From Caballeronia sp031450805 (GTDB taxonomy: Bacteria > Pseudomonadota > Gammaproteobacteria > Burkholderiales > Burkholderiaceae): 64,000 nt of DNA. The notes beneath the pieces were generated by a model. It did not search any database. It saw only the letters and a program-made list of their open reading frames with translations, and had not been told where the DNA came from. Shown in pieces: positions 8,001 through 16,794 of this stretch (position 1 is the stretch's first letter; each line of letters begins with the position of its first letter). The position numbers were made by a program, and so were the translations under genes. Location of the stretch: positions 496,001 to 560,000 of the forward strand of contig NZ_JARTVY010000002.1 in NCBI RefSeq assembly GCF_031450805.1, written 5' to 3'.

Positions 8001-9638
8001 GGCGAGCAAAGCGCTGGCGTACAGCGCATCGGTCATGTCGGGATGAGTCGCGACGAGGCCGTCCATCATGCTGCGCGCATTGCCGACCGCGCCTTGCCGC
8101 ACGTAGATGCGCGCGAGGTCGAGGCGCAGCCACGGATCGTCGGGCAGGTTGAGCAGCGCGTCTTCGAAGAGGCTGCGGGCCGCGCCCAGGTCGCCGCGCG
8201 CTTCGGCGGTGCGTGCCTGAGCCGCCTGTGCTTCGCCGCGCAGCGTGTTGATGCCGCCCGCTTTCGCCTGCTGCTCCGCGTTCAGCCGGTTCGCGAATTC
8301 GAGCGCCTCGTCGCCGCGTCCTTGCGCGGCGAGCGCGCCGACGAGCCCGCGAATCGCATCGGGATTGTCGGCCTGACGGCGCAGCGCCATGCGAAACGCC
8401 GCTTCCGCGCCACGCGGATCGCCGTTGTTGAGCAGCATGTCGCCGAGCAGCGTTTGCGCGGTGACATCCGACGGATTCACGGCGATCGCGCGCTCGAACA
8501 ACGCCTTCGCCTTCGCGATCTCGCCGTTGCTGCGCGCGCCGATGCCATCGCTCGTATAAGTCCAGTACGTCGCGCTGGTGAGCGCGTCCTTCCAGCGCGC
8601 CGCGTTGCCCGCCCGCGTGGCGCGTTCGAGATACGTGCGCGCTTGTGCGAACCGCTCCTGCTTCAGCGCGACGACGCCGAGGCCGCCGAGCGCGTCCGCG
8701 TCGTTCGGATTGCCCGCGAGCACCGACGAGAAGCGCGCCTGCGCCGCGACGAGATCGCCGCGGTCGAGCGCCGCGAAGCCATCGGCGACGGCGCGGCCGC
8801 GCGCATCGACGGCGGCGTCCGCTTCTGCGCGGTCGCGGGCGGCCTTGTCCTGCTGGACCATCGCTTCGAAGCGGGCTTTCACGGCGGCGTCATCGGGCGC
8901 GGTTTGCAGATACGCCTGAAAGAGCGGTGCATCCGATGCCCGCGCGCCGAGCCACAACAGCGCCTGCCGCCAGCTCGTTTTCGCTTGGGCGCCGACGGCG
9001 TTATCGCCCGCCAGCTTCGCAAGCCGCGCGATGCCGTCGCGGCGCGTGGTATCGCGATAGGTCAGATGCTGCGCGTAGGCGAGGGCGTAGCGCGGGTCGC
9101 CGGTGTTCTGGCGCGCGAGCTGATCGAGGCCGCGACGCGCCTCGTCCCAGCCCTGCGGCGTCGCGGCGAGCGCCTGGTAATACTCGAGCTGGAGCGCGGG
9201 CGTCGCGGGCTTGCCGTCGATCGCGCGCCGGTATTCCTGCACCGCCGACGCGCTTTGTCCGCTTTGCGCGAGACGGCGCGCGTCGTTGACGGTCTGATCG
9301 CGCGGGCTGGACTGGCCGAGCCGCGCGCCGAGCTCGTCGATGCTCGGATAGTTCGGCGCGACTTGCCGCAATTGCGCGAGATACTGCTGCGCGCCGCTGC
9401 CGTCCTTGCGATCCGCGAGCACCATGCCCATGCCGAAGAGCGCGTCGGGCTGCTTCGGATCGATCCGGAGCACCTTCTGCCACGCCTGCTCCGCGAGATC
9501 GCCGCGCTTGTGCGCCTGCCAGTACTTGCCCTGATCGACGAGCACCGTCAGCGGATCGGCGCTCGCCTGCGCGAAGGCCCATGCGGGCGCCGCGCAAAGC
9601 ATCGCCGCGATGGCGCGCTTCTTTGCCCGGATCAGCAT
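5079..9638 (-). CDS. bcsC: Cellulose synthase outer-membrane export subunit BcsC
   Basis: BcsC guides the cellulose chain through the periplasm and outer membrane. The 1519-residue protein has a signal peptide (MLIRAKKRAIAAMLCAAPAW), then many TPR units to about residue 850, then an unusual Pro/Gln/Tyr/Ala-rich segment (about 870-1110), and a C-terminal BCSC_C beta-barrel (about 1130-1519) ending in an aromatic-rich strand (AAVYVRYSFNRQG). E. coli BcsC is about 1160 residues, so much of the extra length is the low-complexity linker. The start overlaps the end of bcsZ by seven bases. It is the last gene of the operon. Confidence 0.95.
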   Translation of the reverse strand: MLIRAKKRAIAAMLCAAPAWAFAQASADPLTVLVDQGKYWQAHKRGDLAEQAWQKVLRIDPKQPDALFGMGMVLADRKDGSGAQQYLAQLRQVAPNYPSIDELGARLGQSSPRDQTVNDARRLAQSGQSASAVQEYRRAIDGKPATPALQLEYYQALAATPQGWDEARRGLDQLARQNTGDPRYALAYAQHLTYRDTTRRDGIARLAKLAGDNAVGAQAKTSWRQALLWLGARASDAPLFQAYLQTAPDDAAVKARFEAMVQQDKAARDRAEADAAVDARGRAVADGFAALDRGDLVAAQARFSSVLAGNPNDADALGGLGVVALKQERFAQARTYLERATRAGNAARWKDALTSATYWTYTSDGIGARSNGEIAKAKALFERAIAVNPSDVTAQTLLGDMLLNNGDPRGAEAAFRMALRRQADNPDAIRGLVGALAAQGRGDEALEFANRLNAEQQAKAGGINTLRGEAQAAQARTAEARGDLGAARSLFEDALLNLPDDPWLRLDLARIYVRQGAVGNARSMMDGLVATHPDMTDALYASALLAAETQDWTAGLAQLERVPAAQRTPAMTALQHRLWVHQQAELATRAASAGQRAQAIAILQRAEPVAAGSAELTGAVASAYLKAGDASRGLALVRGAIATAPNDAGLLLQYAGILSSMQQSAELGSVMRRLQSMPLTTQQRADFNDLNVGIVIARADAVRTRGDLAGAYDVIAPWLAAMPDNADLQAALGRMYTAAGDDRNALACYRAALARRPDDTGLQGAAISAAAGVRDFRLAESIAKDAIAAAPNDPALLAAIGRMYRAQGKLDLAAQFLQRSLVAANASVAAGSARRDNVPRDWQAAMNRIGSTPLPGTNPFEGKTAVGAASSGNPQASFNSLNPSSSSSSSYSSPVPTYLPPPQPAPYSVPYVAPQPYEAPRPAASGGYGPDAYGSAQSGGPRAAPGGGYGADPYGPAQPAAPLQPYPGQEPGAYPAQAYPQQQAAYGAADPYATSPWPMSPAARQAQTGGYPAATASASKRAASRKPATAAAYPAQAPYGQPQYAPPPAGYAQPYPQQYVAQQYVPQPYVPQPYPQQYAQQPYVPQPPAGYAQPYYPAQAERAASAATTSAGGAASIAGSQTAGVAEELAAINREQASTISGGIVFRNRNGEDGLSNLTDIEAPIEGRIKAGNGHVIVRATPVTLDAGTAAGNQQTLARFGSGQGATTTPIANNYGSQTATGVGLSVGYENRHFKGDIGTTPLGFRETNIVGGVQYQNAISDKVSYSLAVARRAVTDSLLSYAGARDAAAGLEWGGVTSSGARADLGWDDGTSGVYVNAAFQYLDGRHVASNTAAKGGGGVYTRLLKDPDQTLTVGANTTLMHYDKNLSYFTYGQGGYFSPQQYVILNFPVEYMGRAGLFTYDVKGSVGVQHYRQDASNYFPIDSQRQQNAAGSSSVPDAGAVYPGQSKTGVSYSLSATGEYQLAPQLAFGATASFGNAYQYREWLAAVYVRYSFNRQGNVQPLFPPQAFSSPYMSLAN
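6340..6990. repeat. Low-complexity Pro/Gln/Tyr-rich coding segment in bcsC
   Basis: On the minus strand this encodes a seven-serine run followed by irregular repeats built from QPYVPQPY, YAQPYPQQY and YGADPYG units. It joins the TPR superhelix to the outer-membrane barrel. The nearly repeated codons make it prone to length change in frame. Confidence 0.8.
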
Positions 9639-10765
9639 GCGCTTCTCCAGTTCGGCACGAGGCGTCCGTTTTCATCGAAGCGGTATCGTCCGTCGATGAA
9701 ACCGCCGCCAAAAAGTCCGAGCACGCGGTCGTAGTAGACCGCATCCTGCGAGCCGTTCAGCGCGTCCAGATGGGCGCGGGCGAGGCCGAGGCTTCGCTCG
9801 TCGTTCAGCGACTTGAAATACGGCGCGAGCGCACCCCAGTACGACAGCGGGCCTTCGCCGCTGGCCGCGCCGGTCGTCGCGGCGACTTTCTCGGGCGGGA
9901 AGCCCGCCTTCGCGACGCTCTGGCGCATGCCGGGCAGCGCGTCGAGCCACGGCCGCGCGAGCGGGTCGGCGCTTGCGGCGAGGCCGGCCCACAGGTAGAC
10001 GCGAATCGCATCGTAGCTGCCGATGTCGCCGTTCTTCGGATCGACGACGAACTGGCCATTGCGATACGCCGCCCAGTCCGGCGCGTAGCCTCGCGGCGAC
10101 GTGACCTTGACGAGGCGCGCGGCATTCTGCGCGAGCTTCGTCCAGGGGCCGTCGGGCATCTCGTGCGCCAGGCCGCGCAACAGCGGCAGGGGCAGATAGC
10201 TCGGATTCAGCCGCGTCACGCCGCCCGCGTTGAAGCCCTGCGGCCCCGGCAGCAGCATCGGTCCGAGACCGGGGAGATCGACGACTTCCTCCTTCACGAC
10301 CTGCGCCGCGAGCGCCCGGCCGAGCCGCGTGTACGCGGGCTCGTTCCACAGGCGGCCGGCTTGCAGCAGGTCATAGGCGATCCACAGATCGGCGTCCGAG
10401 GCTGCGTTCGCGTCCATCACGCCGAAGGAACCGTCGGCCTTGCGGCCCCATTGCCACGCGGGCAAACGGACGTCGCCGGCATCGAACTTACCGCCGGCGA
10501 GATTCGCGCGCGTCCAGCCGAGCATGCGGTCGAAGCTCGCGCGGTCGTTCGCCACGAGCGCGAAGAACATGCCGTAGGACTGGCCCTCGGACGTGGTCTG
10601 CTGCGCCTCGGTGGAGCGGTCGATCACGCGGCCATCGGCCTGCACGACGCGCTCGATGAACTGGCGATAAGCCGGCCAGTCGCATGACTGCGCCGCGCTG
10701 GCATGCGACGCTGCGGCAATGGCGACGACCGCGCCCGCCGCGAGTCGGACGATAACCTCACGCAT
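9632..10765 (-). CDS. bcsZ: Periplasmic endo-beta-1,4-glucanase BcsZ (GH8)
   Basis: BcsZ trims cellulose during export. The 377-residue protein has a signal peptide (ends near ASHASAAQS) and the GH8 hallmark TSEGQSYGMFFAL, where the Glu is the expected general acid, then LGWTRANL, SDADLWIAYDLLQAGRLW and YDAIRVYLWAGLAA. It starts one base after the bcsB stop and overlaps bcsC by seven bases, so it is translated with them. Length and order match the bcsA-B-Z-C core. Confidence 0.94.
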   Translation of the reverse strand: MREVIVRLAAGAVVAIAAASHASAAQSCDWPAYRQFIERVVQADGRVIDRSTEAQQTTSEGQSYGMFFALVANDRASFDRMLGWTRANLAGGKFDAGDVRLPAWQWGRKADGSFGVMDANAASDADLWIAYDLLQAGRLWNEPAYTRLGRALAAQVVKEEVVDLPGLGPMLLPGPQGFNAGGVTRLNPSYLPLPLLRGLAHEMPDGPWTKLAQNAARLVKVTSPRGYAPDWAAYRNGQFVVDPKNGDIGSYDAIRVYLWAGLAASADPLARPWLDALPGMRQSVAKAGFPPEKVAATTGAASGEGPLSYWGALAPYFKSLNDERSLGLARAHLDALNGSQDAVYYDRVLGLFGGGFIDGRYRFDENGRLVPNWRSAC

Positions 10766-10766
10766 A

Positions 10767-13151
10767 TCAATCCCTCAGACGCCGCGCCGCGAGCGAACGC
10801 AGCGCGCGGTAGAACAAGGCGGCGATGATCAGCGCGGCGATCACCGCGGACAGCACGAGCAGCAGCGGATGCGCGGACAGCGCCCAGCGCATGTAATGCA
10901 TCGGCGAAAGATGGCCGACGTAATACGCCTCGCCATTCGACGTCACCGTGACCGTGCGGCCGTGGATGACCGCCATCGCGCCCTGAATGGACGGCAGCAG
11001 GTCGTTGTCGAGCAGCGCGGCGGACAGGTCCGCATCGGATTGTCCGGCCGCGCTGATGAGCGCCACTGCGCTGCGCCCGCTTTGCAGCGGCGATTCGAAG
11101 CCGGTCAGGAGCGCATCGCCGTTCGCGCTGACGAGCGACAGGTCCGCGCGCGCGGGCGAGCGCTCCGGCCCGTCTTCGCCATGCCACCAGTCGACGACCT
11201 TGAACGCCACGTCGCTCAACTGGAAGGTGCGCGCGTCGCCGTCGCCGGAAAACGGCATGTGCTTCGCCCAGCGTTGCAAGAGCGGCTGGCGGCCCGGCGC
11301 GCCGAGAATCAGCAGGTCCTTGTCGGCGAAGCGGTCCACGTCGTTCGCGTGAGTGACGGTGACGCCCGTCACCGGATAACCCGTCGATGCCCCCATGCGG
11401 CCCATCTCCAGCAGATACAGGCTGTAGTCGGCGGAGTTCGGATCGTTCGGCAGCACGACCGCCGTCTGCGACAGATCGGCGAGCCGCGTGAACGGGAAGC
11501 CGCCGTTGGCGAATGCGGCCAGATCGGGCAGCGCCATGTAATGCGGAAAGCCGGACAGGTCGATGGTCGAATTCGGATCGATCGCGCCGACGACGTTATC
11601 GAGCACGCGGCCCTGGCATTCGCCGGTCTTCGGGATGTCGTAATAGAAGTGCAGGCGCAATTGCGCGCGCGGCGTGATGAGGAGCGGCGGCAAGTAGATC
11701 TGGCGGCGCGCGGCGGCGGTCCGGTCGGGCAGCACGCGGCTGAAGTAATGCGCGAGATCGAACGTCGATGCCGACACGGCCGGAATCCGTAGCGATTGCA
11801 CGAAGCCGTCGTTCACGCTGATGTTGAGCGACGAGCGATCCGGCGCGGGCCGCACCGTGTAGCGGTAAGCGAGGTCGATCGGCACGCCCTTGGTCTGCCA
11901 CATGAAGAGATCCGGCGGCACGCGCAGGTTCACGCGCACGGCGTCGGCGTCGTAGCCGTTGGCGGTGAGGTCGCGCGCTTCGGCCAGCTCCCCGAATCGC
12001 ACGGGACGGTCGGTGCGCAGCCAGTTCGGGGCGTCGTAAGGGCGGCGCGGCTGCAGGTCGTTGAACTGCGTGATCGTCGCGCTCGCGCCCGACAGCGTGT
12101 TCTGCCCGACGCCCAGCGCCTTGGCGGCGGTCTTCAGCTCCTTGTCGTCGCGGCCGAGCACGAGCAGCAGCCGGCCGCGCGCGGCGGCATCGCGTTCGAC
12201 GACGGCGATCGTCGGACCGGAGACCGGCGGAATCTCGACGCCCGGCAGCTTCGCATCGCCGATGGCGAACACGACGGCGTTGCCCGCGAGCGGCACGGCA
12301 TCTGTCTGCGCGGGAAAGACCGCGCCGCGATAGCCCGCGAGCGAGCCGAAATACGACGCCACCATGCCCGCCGCCTCGAGTTCCCCGAGGCCCGGCTTGC
12401 CCGCGAACACGAAGGGCAGCTCGAGCCGGCGCACGTCGCGACGGTCGAAGAATGGCTGCGGCAACGCGGCGAGATCGGGCTTGCTCGCAATCGACGCATA
12501 CGTGAGATCGAGCGAACTCGCATTGCTGACGGTCGCCCAGAGCGTCGAATTCGACGGGTCTTCGCACTGCTGCGTGTAATGCCCGATCAACTGCACGTTC
12601 AGGTGATTGAACTCGGCGATGAAGCGCGGATCGATCGCCACGTCGCGCGCGACGAGCGTGCCGGCCTGCTCGCGCGGCACCGGCAGCGTCGCGGCGACTT
12701 CGCCGTTCACGAGCACCTTCAGTTGCGAGATCGAAGGCAACAGCGACGGCGAATAGCTGTAGATGAGATGCAGCACCGCGCCGGTCACGACTTCATCGCC
12801 GCGCACCGAGAACGCGATGCCGTTCTGCCCGTCCGTGCCGCGCAACTGCAGCGGATCGAGCGCGCCGTAGTCGGCGAACGTCAGCGTCTGGCGGCGTCCT
12901 CCCGGCACGAGCATGCCGGGATCGGCGGTCGTCGGCACGCGTGAGGCGAGCGGCTTCGCGGGCTTGCCGGAAAACGCGGGGACGGGCGCCGCGAGCGCGG
13001 GCTGCGCGATGGTGTTGGGGTTATAAACGACGGCCGGGCCGGGCGCGGCATCGGCCGCCGCCGCGAGCGAGGCGGCCATCGCCATGACCGATGCAAACGC
13101 GCATGCCACTACGCCGCAGCGACGCGGCCTCGATAATCCTTTACCCATCAT
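10767..13151 (-). CDS. bcsB: Cellulose synthase periplasmic subunit BcsB
   Basis: BcsB is anchored to BcsA by its C-terminal helix and guides the glucan in the periplasm, with carbohydrate-binding and flavodoxin-like domains. The 794-residue protein begins MMGKGLSRPRRCGVVAC with a signal peptide ending near LAAAADA, contains the family stretches LQLRGTDGQNGIAFSVRGDE, GHYTQQCEDPSNSTLWATV and FHYYDIPKTGECQGRVLDN-like sequence (here LHFYYDIPKTGECQG), and ends in one membrane helix (about residues 765-785). The start overlaps the bcsA stop (ATGA); an open frame extends further upstream to 14414 but only reads bcsA out of frame. Confidence 0.94.
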   Translation of the reverse strand: MMGKGLSRPRRCGVVACAFASVMAMAASLAAAADAAPGPAVVYNPNTIAQPALAAPVPAFSGKPAKPLASRVPTTADPGMLVPGGRRQTLTFADYGALDPLQLRGTDGQNGIAFSVRGDEVVTGAVLHLIYSYSPSLLPSISQLKVLVNGEVAATLPVPREQAGTLVARDVAIDPRFIAEFNHLNVQLIGHYTQQCEDPSNSTLWATVSNASSLDLTYASIASKPDLAALPQPFFDRRDVRRLELPFVFAGKPGLGELEAAGMVASYFGSLAGYRGAVFPAQTDAVPLAGNAVVFAIGDAKLPGVEIPPVSGPTIAVVERDAAARGRLLLVLGRDDKELKTAAKALGVGQNTLSGASATITQFNDLQPRRPYDAPNWLRTDRPVRFGELAEARDLTANGYDADAVRVNLRVPPDLFMWQTKGVPIDLAYRYTVRPAPDRSSLNISVNDGFVQSLRIPAVSASTFDLAHYFSRVLPDRTAAARRQIYLPPLLITPRAQLRLHFYYDIPKTGECQGRVLDNVVGAIDPNSTIDLSGFPHYMALPDLAAFANGGFPFTRLADLSQTAVVLPNDPNSADYSLYLLEMGRMGASTGYPVTGVTVTHANDVDRFADKDLLILGAPGRQPLLQRWAKHMPFSGDGDARTFQLSDVAFKVVDWWHGEDGPERSPARADLSLVSANGDALLTGFESPLQSGRSAVALISAAGQSDADLSAALLDNDLLPSIQGAMAVIHGRTVTVTSNGEAYYVGHLSPMHYMRWALSAHPLLLVLSAVIAALIIAALFYRALRSLAARRLRD

Positions 13152-15364
13152 TGATCTTTTGTCGTCAGCTTCTTCGTGTCGGCCGGCGTCTTGCTCATCC
13201 AGGTCCGAAGGTCGCTGTACAGGTGCTCGAAAAGGCCGGCGATGCCGCGCGTGCCGACGAGCAGCACGTGCGACAGGCCGCGCAGCGGCGTATCGGCGAG
13301 GCGGCCTTCGGACCAGCCGGTCCAGGCATCCGCCCGCGCAAAAGTGGTCTTGACGAAGTCGTATTCCTGCTCGCGCGTGAGTTGCAGGAAGCGCAAGCCG
13401 ACGCGCCCCGGCTCGCTGAAGCCCACGGTCGCGGGAAACGCGAATTCCTCGTCGCCGCGAAAGAGCGAGACGGTCACGCGCTCGTGCATCGGCACGGCGA
13501 TGCCGTTGGGCAGCTTCACGCCGACGCCGCCTTCCGAATAGTCGATGGTCTCGCAGGCGAGCGTGCGCCCCGTCGCGAACTTGAGCATGACGGGCATTTT
13601 CATGGTCACGCGATGCGTCGAGCGCACTTGCCGGCGCTCGCTCGCCGCCGCGACCGACGCGCCGAGTATCAGCATGTTGTAGACGGTCCAGCAGAGGTTG
13701 AGCACGGTCGTCTGCACCTCGCTGCGAACGTGCCAGTTCATGCCGATATGCACCGCCCCCGCGATGAAGCCGAGCAGGTTCAGCAGCAGCAGGAACAGAT
13801 ACGGGCGCGAAATCGACCAGTCGAAATAAGCCTTTGCAATCTGCCCGCCCTTCGCCGTCACGTTGAACTTGCCGAGCTTCGGGTTGATGACCGCGAGCAG
13901 CGTCGGCGCGGTGATGTACGACGCCAGTACCGACTCGTACACTTCGGCCCAGAACGAATGGCGGAACGAGCGCTGCATGCGCGAATTCGTGATGCTCGCG
14001 TGCATCATGTGCGGCAGCGCGAAGATGGCGATGGTGCTCGCCGCCGCTTCGATCACGTGCGCGCCGAAGAACAGATACGACAGCGGCGCCGTCAGAAAGA
14101 CGAGACGCGGCACGCCATAGAAGAAGTGCAGCATGCCGTTCAGATAGCACAGCCGCTGGCCGAGCCTGAGGCCCTTGCCCGTGAGCGGATTGTCGATGCG
14201 GAAAATCTGCGTCATGCCGCGCGCCCAGCGGATGCGCTGGCCGATATGCCCCGACAGGCTCTCGGTCGCGAGGCCGGCGGCTTGCGGGATCGCGAGATAC
14301 GCAGTCGTATAGCCGAGCCGATGCAGCTTCAGCGCGGTATGCGCGTCCTCGGTGACGGTTTCCACCGCGATGCCGCCGATCTCTTCGACCATCGAGCGCC
14401 GCAGCACCGCGCACGAGCCGCAGAAGAACGTCGCGTTCCAGAGGTCGTTGCCGTCCTGCACGAGTCCGTAGAACAGTTCACCTTCGTTCGGCACTTTGCG
14501 GAACGTGCCGAGATTGCGCTCGAACGGATCGGGGGAGAAGAAATGATGCGGCGTCTGCAGCATCGAAAGCAGCTTGTCGCGCAGGAACCAGCCGAGGCAG
14601 ATTTGCAGGAACGAGCGCGTCGGGATGTGATCGCAGTCGAAGATGGCGAGGTACTCGCCCTTCGTGACCTTCAGCGCCTCGTTGATGTTGCCCGCCTTCG
14701 CATGGCGGTTGTGCGTGCGGATCGTCCAGTTGACGCCGACTTCCTCGCAGAACGCCTTGAACTCGGGACGGCGGCCGTCGTCGAGCACGTGGATCGCGAG
14801 CTTGTCGGTCGGATAGTCGAGCGCAAGCGCCGCGTAGATCGTCGGCTTCACGACGGAAAGCGGCTCGTTGTAGGTCGGGATGAAGACGTCGACGGTCGGC
14901 CACGCGCCGCGGTCGGCGGGCAAGGGCAGCGGCTTGCGCTTGAGCGGCCACGCGGTCTGGAAGTAGCCGAGCATCAGCACGAGCGCCGCATAGACTTCGG
15001 CGGCGACGAGAAGCAGTCCCCATGCGGCGTCGAGCGGACGCTCCCAGTACGTCGTTTCGGTGAGCCGCCAGAACATGTAGCGGCCCGAGGCCGTCACCGA
15101 CAGCATGATCATCACGAGCGTCGCGTATTGCCCTTGCAGCCGGCGGAAGCCGAGCGCGCAGACGAAGCAGATGGTCGCGAACGCAAGTTGCTGGCCGAAC
15201 GCGAGCGGCACGGTGACGACGAAGTACAGCGCGAACGCGGCGAACAGCGTCAGCACAATCACGACGATGCGGCTGCTCCAGATGCCCGCATCGACGATGC
15301 GTTCGAGACGCGAAGTCGCGACGCTGACCTCCGTTTCCTGCGACGGGATTTTCGCCGAACTCAT
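13148..15364 (-). CDS. bcsA: Cellulose synthase catalytic subunit BcsA (GT2, PilZ)
   Basis: BcsA polymerises glucose from UDP-glucose and is activated by c-di-GMP. The 738-residue inner-membrane protein shows all catalytic motifs: DDG (195-197), DCD (243-245), FFCGS (313-317), TED (338-340) and QRIRW (376-380). The C-terminal PilZ domain has arginines spaced RxxxR (577-585) and DYSEGG (608-613), so c-di-GMP control should be intact. Several membrane helices flank the GT2 domain. The start MSSAKIPSQE overlaps the bcsQ stop (ATGA), and the end overlaps bcsB. Confidence 0.96.
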   Translation of the reverse strand: MSSAKIPSQETEVSVATSRLERIVDAGIWSSRIVVIVLTLFAAFALYFVVTVPLAFGQQLAFATICFVCALGFRRLQGQYATLVMIMLSVTASGRYMFWRLTETTYWERPLDAAWGLLLVAAEVYAALVLMLGYFQTAWPLKRKPLPLPADRGAWPTVDVFIPTYNEPLSVVKPTIYAALALDYPTDKLAIHVLDDGRRPEFKAFCEEVGVNWTIRTHNRHAKAGNINEALKVTKGEYLAIFDCDHIPTRSFLQICLGWFLRDKLLSMLQTPHHFFSPDPFERNLGTFRKVPNEGELFYGLVQDGNDLWNATFFCGSCAVLRRSMVEEIGGIAVETVTEDAHTALKLHRLGYTTAYLAIPQAAGLATESLSGHIGQRIRWARGMTQIFRIDNPLTGKGLRLGQRLCYLNGMLHFFYGVPRLVFLTAPLSYLFFGAHVIEAAASTIAIFALPHMMHASITNSRMQRSFRHSFWAEVYESVLASYITAPTLLAVINPKLGKFNVTAKGGQIAKAYFDWSISRPYLFLLLLNLLGFIAGAVHIGMNWHVRSEVQTTVLNLCWTVYNMLILGASVAAASERRQVRSTHRVTMKMPVMLKFATGRTLACETIDYSEGGVGVKLPNGIAVPMHERVTVSLFRGDEEFAFPATVGFSEPGRVGLRFLQLTREQEYDFVKTTFARADAWTGWSEGRLADTPLRGLSHVLLVGTRGIAGLFEHLYSDLRTWMSKTPADTKKLTTKDQ

Positions 15365-16146
15365 GCGACGTTCCTCGATGGCGCGATCGAATCGATGGCG
15401 GCGAGCAGCCAGTCGCCGCACGCGCGCAGATCGGCGGCGGCCTGCGAGAGCGGATCGTAGTGAATGAGGGTCGTGTCGCACGCAAGCGATTCCGCGATGC
15501 CTTCGTCCTGATGGATCACGCCCGGAAAGAGTTTCGCGCCGAGCATGTCGCGCAGCACCTTGAGCACGTCCTTGCTCAGCTGGCGCGACTGGTCGACCTG
15601 ATTCACGACATAGCCCTGAGCGGCGAAGTCCGGGCGCGGCGCGGCGTAGGCGTCGATCATGCGCTCCATGCCGGGGATCGCGGCGTAGGAGGCTGCGTCC
15701 GCGAGCACCACGTTCAGCGCGAAGTTCGCCGCTGTCAGCGCGGTGCGCGTGTAGACGGAGGAGCCGGGCGGGGTATCGACGATCACGATATCGTCTGCGT
15801 CGAGCGCGAGCGAATGGAGCGAGCGCGCGAGCCACGCGGGATCGCCATCGACGAGCGTTTCGAAACGGCGGCGATCGTCTTCGAGGAGCGCGCCATAAGG
15901 CAGCACGGTGACGCCGTCGATGCCGTCGAACATCACCGTTTGCCACGGGCTGTGGCTGAGCGTGGCGCGCGAGATGCCGTCGATGCTGTCGAGCGGGATG
16001 CCGAAGTGCAGGCGCAGCGCGTTTTGCGGATCGAGATCGAGCACGATCACGCGACGATTGCGCGAGGCAAGCACCGAGGCGAGATTGGCGGCGAGTGTCG
16101 TCTTGCCGACGCCGCCCTTCGCGGATACGACCGTGATGACTTTCAT
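15361..16146 (-). CDS. bcsQ: Cellulose biosynthesis protein BcsQ (ParA/MinD-like ATPase)
   Basis: BcsQ-type proteins are SRP/ParA-family NTPases that support assembly or polar placement of the cellulose machine. The 261-residue protein has the deviant Walker A motif SAKGGVGKTTLAAN (8-21), the switch region VIVLDLDPQNALRLHFG and the Walker B-like VIVDTPPGSSVYTRTAL. The start at 16146 overlaps the bcsP stop (ATGA), and its own stop overlaps bcsA. The C-terminal YDPLSQAAADLRACGDWLL is usual for YhjQ/BcsQ. Confidence 0.92.
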   Translation of the reverse strand: MKVITVVSAKGGVGKTTLAANLASVLASRNRRVIVLDLDPQNALRLHFGIPLDSIDGISRATLSHSPWQTVMFDGIDGVTVLPYGALLEDDRRRFETLVDGDPAWLARSLHSLALDADDIVIVDTPPGSSVYTRTALTAANFALNVVLADAASYAAIPGMERMIDAYAAPRPDFAAQGYVVNQVDQSRQLSKDVLKVLRDMLGAKLFPGVIHQDEGIAESLACDTTLIHYDPLSQAAADLRACGDWLLAAIDSIAPSRNVA

Positions 16147-16670
16147 GGGCGTGGGCCGCCGTTGCGCAGGCGGTGGAAAAGCCCGGCGAGGGAGTCGTCG
16201 GATGCGGCTTGGGCGGCGGGCGCCGACCGGAACAGCTTGCCGAGTATCGACGGAGACGGGCTGGACGCGGCCTTCTCGACGCGCGGCGGCGCTGCCGGCG
16301 CGTTGCGCGTCGCGGGAAGCGCCGCCTGCGCAGCGTCGTCCGGCGAGGAAAATCGCGCGGCGCTCAGCGAATCGCGCGGGGCGGGGGAAATCACCGGCGG
16401 AATCGCCCGGCGGTGCGAGCGCGCAAACAACGGCGGCTTGCCGCGATGAATAGGCGTCGGCGCCGATGCCGGCGCGGCATCCGGCTGCGCGCGCGATTCA
16501 CGGCGCGCGGCGATCTCGGGAATGGCCGGCTGCGCGAAGTCGAGCGTGGCGAGCAGCGGCCAGCGGGTACGGGCGCTCCTGGCCTCGTTTTCCCGGCCGA
16601 TTTCCTGATATTCCCCTGCATTGCCGCCGAAGTGATCGAACAGCTTCTCGATGTCGCGCGAAGTATTCAT
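16143..16670 (-). CDS. bcsP: Cellulose biosynthesis accessory protein BcsP (BcsR-like N-terminus)
   Basis: The 175-residue protein opens MNTSRDIEKLFDHFGGNAGEY and continues into a segment ending RTRWPLLATLD; this first 55 residues resembles E. coli BcsR (ISQREQ...LKRWPLLAEF). The rest is Pro/Ala/Ser-rich and ends with a short helical stretch, SLAGLFHRLRNG. BcsR partners BcsQ in enterobacteria, and the overlapping stop/start with bcsQ suggests the same pairing here. The long upstream reading frame (to 17111) is the complement of bcsD in another frame. The identification as BcsP rests on position and the N-terminal pattern. Confidence 0.82.
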   Translation of the reverse strand: MNTSRDIEKLFDHFGGNAGEYQEIGRENEARSARTRWPLLATLDFAQPAIPEIAARRESRAQPDAAPASAPTPIHRGKPPLFARSHRRAIPPVISPAPRDSLSAARFSSPDDAAQAALPATRNAPAAPPRVEKAASSPSPSILGKLFRSAPAAQAASDDSLAGLFHRLRNGGPRP

Positions 16671-16794
16671 GGATGCCGCATCCTCGTGATGCCCTGCTTG
16701 AAACCTGGCCAGTGCTGCGTGCTGCATTTTTTTCGCCGTCCGATCCTGAACGGTCGATGCCGCCGACGATGCGGCCCTTCCTCGAAAGCGATGC

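Noticed and set aside
7680..9734. Open frame of 684 codons on the plus strand
   Set aside because: It is the complement of bcsC, which has signal peptide, TPR and barrel features. High GC makes long antisense frames; composition is Arg/Ala-rich without motifs.
10719..12944. Two long plus-strand frames opposite bcsZ/bcsB
   Set aside because: Arg/Asp-rich complements of real genes with no start signals or family patterns.
13091..15460. Open frame of 789 codons on the plus strand
   Set aside because: It is antisense to bcsA and has no recognisable domain; bcsA on the minus strand has all catalytic motifs.
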